A DNA stretch of 64,000 nt from Nitrincola sp048264025 (GTDB lineage Bacteria > Pseudomonadota > Gammaproteobacteria > Pseudomonadales > Balneatricaceae): contig NZ_JBLXDN010000009.1 of the NCBI RefSeq assembly GCF_048264025.1, positions 1 to 64,000 on the forward strand, read 5' to 3'. Position 1 is the first letter of the stretch, and each line of letters starts with the position of its first letter. Shown piece by piece: positions 51,438-58,771 of this stretch. The notes beneath the pieces were generated by a model. That model had not been told where the DNA came from. It was given only the letters and a program-made list of their open reading frames with translations, and did not search any database. A program made the position numbers and the translations under genes.

Positions 51438-52799
51438 TTATCCTAGCCAGATCTGCTGTGCATTGACGAACTCGTGGATGCCTTGAGGACCCAACTCCCG
51501 TCCCAGACCAGAGCATTTAATCCCGCCACTGGGTAAGCGTGGATCGGTTTTGACTATGCCATTCACAGCCACCTGTCCCACTTCCAGACGCCGCGCCAAC
51601 TGCTCGCCGCGATGGCGCTCTGTCCACACACCCGCGGCCAGGCCGTAACGGCTATCATTAGCCATGGCAATAGCTTCGTCGGCATCAGCGGCTTTCATCA
51701 CCACCGCCACAGGACCAAAGGTTTCTTCCACCGCTGCTGTCATGCCTGGCTTAACATCAGCCAACAGGGTAACTGGGTAGAAGAACCCTGCCCCTTCAGG
51801 CAGCTCACCCCCGAGCAGACAACGGGCACCCGCGGCCACTGTCTCAGTCACCTGGCGATGCAGGTTCTGGCGCAGATCGTCGCGTGCCATAGGGCCAACA
51901 TCGGTGCTTTCTTCAGCCGGATCACCTAACTTCAAGCGCGCAAGACGCTCCTTGAGCATCGCCAGCAACTGATCATAGACAGCGGCTTCGACGATGATCC
52001 GTTTCGCCGCGATGCAGGACTGACCCGCATTGATGATCCGCGACAGGGTAATGGTATCGGCGGCTTTTTCCAGATCGGCATCGGCCAGTACGATACAGGC
52101 ATCAGAACCACCTAACTCCAGTACCACCGGCTTGATTTCTGAACCGGCAATCGCCGCCACAGCACTGCCGGCTTTTTCAGATCCGGTAAGCGACACAGCC
52201 TGCACACGTGGATCACGGATCACCCGCTCTATCGCGGCATTATCCATCGGCATATTCTGCATAATGCCAGCCGGAGCACCTACCTGGTCAAACAGGTCGG
52301 CGATGGCTTGCGCACTGGCGGGTACATGCAAGTCATGCTTCATCAGGCAGGTATTCCCAGCCATCAGTGCCGGGGCACAGAAACGAAACGCCAGCCAGAA
52401 AGGGGCATTCCAAGGCAAAATTCCAAGCACGGTGCCCAACGGCAAATACTGCACATAGCTGTGACTGGCATCCGACTCCAGCGTCAAGCTACTCAGATAG
52501 GCTTCGGCTTGCTCGGCGTAATGTTCAGCACACCAAGCCGATTTGAGCACCTCGCTTCGGGCTTCCTTGATCGGTTTACCCATTTCCAGTGTCATCAACG
52601 GCGCCAGCGTTTCCACGTCCTCACGCATTTTTGCCGCAACGGCTTTAAGGACCTCGGCACGCTCGGCATAAGAGGTGAGTTTCCAGCTGTTATAGGCTTC
52701 TCTGGCGCGCACTAGGGTCACTTCTTGTGCTGCTGCATTCAGTACAGGTGAGTCCTGCAGTTTTTCACCGGTTGCCGGGTTAATTACGGGCACTGTCAT
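51438..52799 (-). CDS. NAD(P) aldehyde dehydrogenase, DoeC-like
   Basis: A 453-residue aldehyde dehydrogenase close to succinate-semialdehyde dehydrogenases (Sad/GabD). Residues seen: LGTVLGILPWNAPFW, FTGSEKAGS-type NAD loop (VSLTGSEKAGSAV), general-base Glu in LELGGSDACIV, nucleophile Cys in NAGQSCIAAKRI and ETFGPVAVV. Start ATG 52799 overlaps the stop of the M24 hydrolase gene (ATGA). In this operon the likely substrate is aspartate semialdehyde, giving aspartate, the last step of ectoine breakdown (DoeC role). A succinate-semialdehyde role is the alternative. Confidence 0.85.
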   Translation of the reverse strand: MTVPVINPATGEKLQDSPVLNAAAQEVTLVRAREAYNSWKLTSYAERAEVLKAVAAKMREDVETLAPLMTLEMGKPIKEARSEVLKSAWCAEHYAEQAEAYLSSLTLESDASHSYVQYLPLGTVLGILPWNAPFWLAFRFCAPALMAGNTCLMKHDLHVPASAQAIADLFDQVGAPAGIMQNMPMDNAAIERVIRDPRVQAVSLTGSEKAGSAVAAIAGSEIKPVVLELGGSDACIVLADADLEKAADTITLSRIINAGQSCIAAKRIIVEAAVYDQLLAMLKERLARLKLGDPAEESTDVGPMARDDLRQNLHRQVTETVAAGARCLLGGELPEGAGFFYPVTLLADVKPGMTAAVEETFGPVAVVMKAADADEAIAMANDSRYGLAAGVWTERHRGEQLARRLEVGQVAVNGIVKTDPRLPSGGIKCSGLGRELGPQGIHEFVNAQQIWLG

Positions 52800-54121
52800 C
52801 AAGCACTCTCCTTTTTCACTTTACTGAGTTTTCCAGCTGTTTTTATATTGGCCTGAGCTGAAACCAACTGCATATCCGAGGGTGCAGACAATTCCTTCTC
52901 TTCTTTCTGACTCTCTTTGGCTGGCTTTGCCTTACTTTCTTTCCCTTTTGGCGCATATTCCGGTTTGACCACAAAGTCTTCCGGCAGGGTAAAGAAGGAT
53001 TCACAACCATCGGCGGTGATATGCAGGGTATCCGAAATACCCACGGTTTTATCACCGTCCACACCCCACATCCATGGAATAATATGGAAGGTCATGCCCT
53101 CACGCAGCACACTGGAATCACCTTGTTTGAGACTGATGATATAGCCCTCATCCCAGCTTGGCGGAAAGGCGATACCAATGGAGTAGCCCGAACGCGTAAT
53201 CAACCGGCCACCGACATCATTACTGGTAATAATGGCGCGAACCAGATTATCTGCATCCGATACGGTCAAACCGGGGCGCAGCACTTCCTTAAGTTTGTGC
53301 AGCGCCAGCTTCATGGTTTCCTGGGCCTTGTAAAAGGAGTCGGTCATATTACCCAGTACCACCGTGCGCATCATCGCCGTGTGATAGCGGCGGTAACAGC
53401 CGCCCACCTCAAGAAACACGTGCTCACCCGCTTCGATCTTGCGGCCTTCCCAGGTGGCATGACCAATCATGCTGCGCGGCCCGGAGGTCACGTAGGGCAT
53501 AACGGCTGGAAACTCCCCCCCGGCACAAAACATCGCATGGCTGATCGCTGCGGCCACCTCATTTTCGGTTACATCAGCAGCGCAGGCATCAAAGCCAGCC
53601 TGCATGCCTGCCTCGGTAGCCAGCGCCGCTTTACGCATCACCTCTATCTCATACTTGGATTTGGTAATGCGCCCCTCTTCAACAATACCGAAGCAGTCCA
53701 GCAGACGGCCATTAGTAAAGGTGGTGTGAATAGCATCCTGATGGTAAGCCGGGAAAAAATAACTGTTACGTTCATAACCGATATTTTTCCCACTTAAGCC
53801 AAACTCCTTAAGTGCCTCGACCAGCATCTGGATAGCATCCCCGGTATCCGGATAGGGTCGTGTGATCTCAACCCAGGTACGGGCGTGGATATTTGACTCC
53901 TCCAGTACCCGGGTAATCATAAACGAGTCTTTTTCCAGCGGCACCACCAGTGCCTGGAAGAAGGAGTACCCCGTGGTCTGATAATCCGTCAGATACATGA
54001 TATTTTCGGGATCACTGATCACCACCGCATCCAGCAATCGTTCCCGCATGCGCTGCCTTAACTCGTTGATACGCCGCTCGTACTCTTCGAACGGAAACGT
54101 CATATCATCGCGTTTTTTCAT
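52799..54121 (-). CDS. doeA: Ectoine hydrolase DoeA-like (M24 family)
   Basis: A 440-residue creatinase/prolidase-fold hydrolase with the features of DoeA/EutD, which opens ectoine to N-acetyl-2,4-diaminobutyrate: PFEEYERRINELRQRM, DPENIMYLTDYQTTGYSFFQ, GYERNSYFFPAYHQ, SGYSIGIAFPPSWDEGY and IIPWMWGVDGDKTVGIS. Where metal-dependent M24 peptidases have two Asp ligands this has FLEVGGCYRRYHTAMMRT, as in metal-independent members. A Lys/Glu-rich tail of about 45 residues after PEYAPKGKES is unusual. Four-base overlaps with both neighbours (transaminase and dehydrogenase) show tight coupling. Confidence 0.88.
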   Translation of the reverse strand: MKKRDDMTFPFEEYERRINELRQRMRERLLDAVVISDPENIMYLTDYQTTGYSFFQALVVPLEKDSFMITRVLEESNIHARTWVEITRPYPDTGDAIQMLVEALKEFGLSGKNIGYERNSYFFPAYHQDAIHTTFTNGRLLDCFGIVEEGRITKSKYEIEVMRKAALATEAGMQAGFDACAADVTENEVAAAISHAMFCAGGEFPAVMPYVTSGPRSMIGHATWEGRKIEAGEHVFLEVGGCYRRYHTAMMRTVVLGNMTDSFYKAQETMKLALHKLKEVLRPGLTVSDADNLVRAIITSNDVGGRLITRSGYSIGIAFPPSWDEGYIISLKQGDSSVLREGMTFHIIPWMWGVDGDKTVGISDTLHITADGCESFFTLPEDFVVKPEYAPKGKESKAKPAKESQKEEKELSAPSDMQLVSAQANIKTAGKLSKVKKESA

Positions 54122-55392
54122 TGAGCCTCCTTGGCCGCCTTGACTGCTGCCGCAAAGATCTCCAGTCCCTGAGTCAGATCTTCATCCGGAATGGTCAACG
54201 GTGGAATCATTTTAATCACCATGCCGCCTGTACCACAGCCACCCAGCAGTAACCCACGGTTAAAGCATTCAGTAACAATCGCTTTGGATAGCGCACTGTC
54301 ACCTATATCGATGGCTTGCATCATGCCTTTGCCTCGCACCTGCCAGGCACCCGCGCTGGTAGCCGCAATGGCATCCAAAGCAGCAGCCATCTGCTCGCCT
54401 TTGCGCTTAACCTCAGTCATGAGCTTGTCGTCGTGGAAGTAGGACATCGCCACCTTACCGGCGACAAAGGAAAAGCCCTGACCACGGAAAGTCCCGGTAT
54501 GCTCACCGGGAGACCAGTGCTTGTCATGTTCAGGTTTGACCAGGTTCATCGCCAGCGGCGTGCCAAAGCCACCGATGCCTTTCGCCAGGGTGACGATATC
54601 AGGGTCCAGCCCCATACCATCAAAGCTGAAGTAGCTACCGGTACGGCCACAGCCCGCCTGAATATCATCCAGAATGAACAAAGCCCCCAGATCGTGAGCC
54701 AGTTTCTGTACTGCCAGCAACCACTCTTTACTGGCTACATGCACGCCACCTTCAGCCTGAATCGGCTCAATCACAAAGGCGGCTGGTGGTTCCAGACCAC
54801 TGGAGCTGTCGGCAAACTGTGCCCGCAGTCGGTCAACTGAATCGACTCCACAGCCCATTTCACAGCTACGGCAAGGGGTTTCGCAACCAAATGGCATACG
54901 TATCACATGTTCCAGCGGTACACCGGCCGCGTTACGGAAATAACTGTTTGCCGTCAGCGCCAGTGACCCTAAGGTCATGCCATGGAAGCCATGAGTGCAA
55001 GCCACAACAGTTTTACGCCCGGTAACCCGACGAGCCAGTTTTAACGCCGCTTCAACCGCGTTGGTGCCGGTAGGCCCCATAAACTGCATTTTGTGGTTCA
55101 TTCCTCGCGGGACCAGCACGGTTTCAGCAAAGGCTGAGAGAAAATCACGCTTAACAGTCGTGCTGGTATCCAGACTATGCGCGATCCCATCCGCCTCAAT
55201 AAATTCAATCAACGCCTTTTTCATCAAGGGGTTGTTATGCCCGAAATTAAGCACCCCTGCACCGGCGAAGAAATCGATATAAGATTTGCCTGCTTCATCG
55301 ACCTGCCGGGCGTTTGAAGCGGATTTGAACACGGTTGGATAAATACGGCAGTAACCGCGGATCTCTGATTCCCACTTTTCGAATACCTGCAT
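54118..55392 (-). CDS. EctB-like diaminobutyrate transaminase
   Basis: A 424-residue PLP class III aminotransferase. The start (FEKWESEIRGYCRIYPTVF), DFFAGAGVLNFGHNNP and MGPTGTNAVEAALKLARR resemble EctB of ectoine synthesis. The PLP Lys271 is in VTLAKGIGGFGTPLA, after LDDIQAGCGRTG. No ectA or ectC is present and the gene is coupled to doeA, so it most likely works in the catabolic direction, 2,4-diaminobutyrate to aspartate semialdehyde, the DoeD step. A cluster of four cysteines (170, 174, 177, 181; CETPCRSCEMGC) is inserted relative to EctB as I know it. GGAGG ribosome-binding site six bases upstream. Confidence 0.85.
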   Translation of the reverse strand: MQVFEKWESEIRGYCRIYPTVFKSASNARQVDEAGKSYIDFFAGAGVLNFGHNNPLMKKALIEFIEADGIAHSLDTSTTVKRDFLSAFAETVLVPRGMNHKMQFMGPTGTNAVEAALKLARRVTGRKTVVACTHGFHGMTLGSLALTANSYFRNAAGVPLEHVIRMPFGCETPCRSCEMGCGVDSVDRLRAQFADSSSGLEPPAAFVIEPIQAEGGVHVASKEWLLAVQKLAHDLGALFILDDIQAGCGRTGSYFSFDGMGLDPDIVTLAKGIGGFGTPLAMNLVKPEHDKHWSPGEHTGTFRGQGFSFVAGKVAMSYFHDDKLMTEVKRKGEQMAAALDAIAATSAGAWQVRGKGMMQAIDIGDSALSKAIVTECFNRGLLLGGCGTGGMVIKMIPPLTIPDEDLTQGLEIFAAAVKAAKEAQ

Positions 55393-55438
55393 GGAAATCC
55401 TCCTTCATTATGACAAGGGTTTGAACCCGTTATTGATT

Positions 55439-55473
55439 CTGTCTGGTCGTAAATTATTCTTCTAACCAGACAG
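55439..55473. promoter_or_regulatory. Operator-like inverted repeat before the ectoine operon
   Basis: CTGTCTGGT (55439-55447) and ACCAGACAG (55465-55473) are perfect complements separated by 17 bases. The loop holds AATAAT on the minus strand, a possible -10. A second palindrome, GGGTTTGAACCC, lies at 55417-55428 nearer the gene. These are candidate sites for the substrate-responsive regulator; no regulator gene is in the cluster. Confidence 0.5.
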
Positions 55474-55514
55474 CATTTGGTTAGGCCACTGACAATTCAG
55501 CCGCCCGGACTAGC

Positions 55515-55542
55515 AGCAACCCAGGGAATATCCGAGGTTGCT
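55515..55542. repeat. Hairpin after the M20 hydrolase gene
   Basis: AGCAACC and GGTTGCT form a perfect seven-pair stem around 14 bases, starting a few bases after the hydrolase stop on the minus strand. There is no T-tract, so it may be only a 3' stabilising structure. Confidence 0.4.
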
Positions 55543-55549
55543 ATCAGGG

Positions 55550-56719
55550 TCAGGTCTGCTCCGGAACCGGAACACCTGCAAGTCTTGAAAACACCCGTGT
55601 TACCCTGGAAATCAGGGCATCATTAAAGTCATATTGCGCATTATGGCAAGGTCGCCCATGCTGCAACTGACCGTCATCACTACCGATCAAAGCGAACGCA
55701 CCGGGTATTTCTTTAAGATAATAACTAAAGTCTTCCGAAGCCATAATCGGCAGCGGGGTTGTCAGACTCAACACCTGCTCACCAAACTCTGACTCCAGTT
55801 GCTGGCGAAAGTTTGCCGCTGGCTCTGGATGATTAATGGTGGCATCGTAGCGCGGAAAAATTTCCACCTGACACTGAGTGCCATAAGCTCTGGCAGTTGC
55901 CGTTGAGATTTCTTCAATCAATGACGACAGTACCTTGCGCGTGGCTGGTTGTGCAATACGAAAGCCCCCTTCAATCACCGCCGTATCTGGAATCACGGTA
56001 GGTGAACTGCGCGCATCCACTGATGTGACGCTCAACACTGTAGCATCTTGGGGTGGCAAACGGCGACTGACAATCTGTTGCAGCGCCACAACAATCGCCG
56101 ACGCCGCCAACACTGGATCCTGACACGCCTCCGGTTGACTGGAGTGTCCGCCCTGTCCAGTTACCGTCAGACGAAAGGTGCCGTTACCCGCCATCACCGC
56201 TCCATCCGGGCAAACTGCCTGACCAAAGGCAATGGCTGGCCAGTTGTGCCAACCATAAATAACATCAATACCCTTTAGAGCCCCTTCCTCGATCATTCGC
56301 AGCGCGCCATGACCACCTTCTTCTGCTGGTTGAAACAACAGCGTCACCGGCCCGGGCAGCTGTTCTTCATGAGCCTTAAGCCAGTAAGCGGCCGCCATCA
56401 AGGTTGCGGTATGACCATCATGCCCGCAGGCATGCATACAGCCGGGGCTCTGAGAGCTCCAAGGCATGCCACTTTTTTCATCTATAGGTAGCGCATCCAT
56501 ATCACCGCGCAAGGCAATGTGAGGGCCCGGCTTATCCCTGGCCAAGCGTCCCAGGGTGCCGTGTTTGGCACAAGCTTCCCAAGGTATATTTAGCGCGGTT
56601 AACTCCTGACGCACACGCTTGGCCGTTGCTACCTCTTGCCAGGTGAGCTCAGGCTGCTTATGCAGTTCACGCCGCAGTGAAATGGCTTGTTGAATGTGCT
56701 GGTCCCAAAGTGCGGTCAA
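55550..56719 (-). CDS. M20 family amidohydrolase/deacetylase
   Basis: A metal-dependent M20D hydrolase of the hippurate/N-acyl-amino-acid hydrolase type, about 389 residues from a TTG at 56719. I prefer this start because AGGAG lies eight bases upstream and the family's LRRELHKQPEL then falls at residue 14; ATG 56770 and GTG 56809 are alternatives. Motifs: LRGDMDALPIDE, MHACGHDGHTATLM with the metal-bridging residues, FQPAEEGGHGAL and the late GRPCHNAQYDF. Upstream of the ectoine operon on the same strand. It could deacetylate N-acetyl-2,4-diaminobutyrate, the DoeB step, since no M14-type doeB is nearby; that is inference. Confidence 0.85.
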   Translation of the reverse strand: MTALWDQHIQQAISLRRELHKQPELTWQEVATAKRVRQELTALNIPWEACAKHGTLGRLARDKPGPHIALRGDMDALPIDEKSGMPWSSQSPGCMHACGHDGHTATLMAAAYWLKAHEEQLPGPVTLLFQPAEEGGHGALRMIEEGALKGIDVIYGWHNWPAIAFGQAVCPDGAVMAGNGTFRLTVTGQGGHSSQPEACQDPVLAASAIVVALQQIVSRRLPPQDATVLSVTSVDARSSPTVIPDTAVIEGGFRIAQPATRKVLSSLIEEISTATARAYGTQCQVEIFPRYDATINHPEPAANFRQQLESEFGEQVLSLTTPLPIMASEDFSYYLKEIPGAFALIGSDDGQLQHGRPCHNAQYDFNDALISRVTRVFSRLAGVPVPEQT

Positions 56720-56859
56720 ATCTGTAACTCCTAACGGTTTCCCACTATCTACACCAGGCCGAGTAAACATCAGCCTGTGAAATTTTATTTCCTCCAAATA
56801 ATGTAGCACATGTAATCAGGGTTACCAGCATCAGGATCAAATCGGTATAGGTTAGGGGC

Positions 56860-58566
56860 TCAGAAAAAGCGCACCCCGACTTTTAATACCCGGTCACCGG
56901 ATACTTCACTAACTACCCAGTGAATACCATGCCAACTGACATCATCACCTACAACCGGGTGCCCACCCACTCTTGCAGCAATAAACTCACCCAAGGTCAG
57001 TGACCCTTCACCTTGGGTAATAGCCAAGCCATAGGCTTTCGCAATATCATCCAGCAAGGCGTCACCATCTATGACGAAGGGACCGAAAAATTGCTGCTTT
57101 TTCTTTAAATGTGACTCGCCACTGAATAACTTATTCAATGGCTCGACATCATCACCCCTACCGATTACACAGACGACATCACCGACTTTTATCCGCGTAC
57201 TGCCCTTAGGGTGAACCATCATATGCTCTCTGAAAATAGCTGAGATCAACACACCCGAGGGTAATATCAACATACGAATTGGCGTGTCATCGAGTTTGGA
57301 GTTATCAACCTGATAAACAAACAACTCGTAATCATTTTCCGGCAGGATACCCAGCACATCACGGTGATTCGGCTCAACACCCTTGGGCACTTCCACTTTG
57401 AGCCAGCGTGCCATCCAGGGCAAAGTACCACCCTGAATCAGCAAAGACATCAACACCACTGCAAAAGCAACATTGAAGTACAGCGCCGCATTCTCAACAC
57501 CGCCTATCACCGGAAAAATAGCCAGCACGATCGGCACAGCCCCTCTCAGTCCGACCCAACTGATAAACCAAACCTCATGCCAACGAAATTTAAAGAAAGG
57601 TTTGATCGATAAGAAAACCGCTATGGGACGTGCAATAAAGATCAGCGCCAAGCCAATTAAGATGGCAGGCACGGCAAATTCAAGCAGATCAGAGGGGGTC
57701 ACCAGCAGGCCGAGTACCAAAAACAAACCTATCTGACTCAACCAGGCCAGGCCATCATTAACCGGTAAAATTAACTTCAGGTGTTTGCCCGGCCGGTTAC
57801 CGATCATTAGCCCGGCGAGGTAAATCGCCAAAAACCCACTGCCTCCAATGATACTGGTGATACCAAATACAAAAAAACCTAATGCAAGCGCGAGCAAAGC
57901 ATAAAGCCCTGGTGCCAAGTCTACCCAGATCATCAAGCGCGCAATAACCCATCCAGCTGACACCCCCACCAGCAAACCAAAACCGAACTGTTGTATCAAA
58001 AATAGCAGAGTCTCTAAAGGCCCCCCTATACCACCGACCAACACCTCAATCAGCATGATTGTCAGGAATATCGCCATCGGATCGTTGGTACCTGATTCGA
58101 TCTCCAGCGTTGCACTAACGCGCTCATTCAGATTCACGCCTTTGCCACTGAGCATTGAAAACACCGCAGCGGCATCTGTTGATCCCACTATCGCTCCGAC
58201 CAGCAAGCCTTCTACCAGTGACAAATTAAACAACCACATCGCCAGCAAGCCGGTTATGCCACTGGTAATCACCACACCTAAGGTTGCAAGTGACAAAGCG
58301 GGCTTGAAACCGGCTCGGAAGGTCGAAATACGTGTTCTCAACCCACCATCAAGCAGAATCAAGGCCAAGGCCAGGTGACCGATCAAAAATGCCAGAGAGT
58401 AATCATCAAAACGAATGCCCAGAATGCCCTGCTCTCCTGCCAGCATTCCCAGGACCAAAAACAGCACCAATAACGGCAGGCCAAACAACGCAGACAACCG
58501 GCTTGCCAATACACTAAGGGCCAGTAACAGGCCGGAAATTACAAAAATAGTTTCAATTGAGCTCAT
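56860..58566 (-). CDS. CvrA/NhaP2-type cation/proton antiporter, second copy
   Basis: A 568-residue paralogue of the protein at 16713-18419 with the same length and layout: about 12 TM helices with GAIVGSTDAAAVFSML and ESGTNDPMAIFL, a TrkA-C domain (about 405-485, VGDVVCVIGRGDD) and a terminal CorC/HlyC-type domain ending VLKVGVRFF. The tail sequences differ strongly between the copies, so they may respond to different nucleotides or ions. It opens the cation-transport island and is divergent from the Kef-like gene. Confidence 0.9.
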   Translation of the reverse strand: MSSIETIFVISGLLLALSVLASRLSALFGLPLLVLFLVLGMLAGEQGILGIRFDDYSLAFLIGHLALALILLDGGLRTRISTFRAGFKPALSLATLGVVITSGITGLLAMWLFNLSLVEGLLVGAIVGSTDAAAVFSMLSGKGVNLNERVSATLEIESGTNDPMAIFLTIMLIEVLVGGIGGPLETLLFLIQQFGFGLLVGVSAGWVIARLMIWVDLAPGLYALLALALGFFVFGITSIIGGSGFLAIYLAGLMIGNRPGKHLKLILPVNDGLAWLSQIGLFLVLGLLVTPSDLLEFAVPAILIGLALIFIARPIAVFLSIKPFFKFRWHEVWFISWVGLRGAVPIVLAIFPVIGGVENAALYFNVAFAVVLMSLLIQGGTLPWMARWLKVEVPKGVEPNHRDVLGILPENDYELFVYQVDNSKLDDTPIRMLILPSGVLISAIFREHMMVHPKGSTRIKVGDVVCVIGRGDDVEPLNKLFSGESHLKKKQQFFGPFVIDGDALLDDIAKAYGLAITQGEGSLTLGEFIAARVGGHPVVGDDVSWHGIHWVVSEVSGDRVLKVGVRFF

Positions 58567-58709
58567 GTTGCAGATTTTTACCCATTAACAAACGAGAAAT
58601 ATGACTTCAGGCATTATACATATCTTCAGGGTGCTGTTTTTATTATCAATGAACACAACATCCTGTAGACGTTTCTTATCAAGCAACAATAGTACCAACA
58701 CCTTACCAC

Positions 58710-58718
58710 TGCTAGAAT
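58710..58718 (+). promoter_or_regulatory. Extended -10 promoter of Kef-like gene
   Basis: TGC-TAGAAT, 54 bases before the start codon, matches the -10 at five of six positions with the TGn extension. No convincing -35 is present at the right distance. Confidence 0.4.
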
Positions 58719-58771
58719 ACAGACAAAACCACTATCACCAAACAGAATCTCACAGGCTTAGAGAAAACTGA

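Noticed and set aside
54118..55392. Ectoine biosynthesis cluster, because of the EctB-like protein
   Set aside because: No ectA or ectC is adjacent; the gene is coupled to a DoeA-type hydrolase and an aldehyde dehydrogenase, which indicates catabolism.
55490..55495. TTGTCA upstream of the ectoine operon as a fourth member of the beta-oxidation promoter set
   Set aside because: At 17-base spacing the second hexamer is TGTCTG, not TGTTAT, and the flanking boxes are absent.
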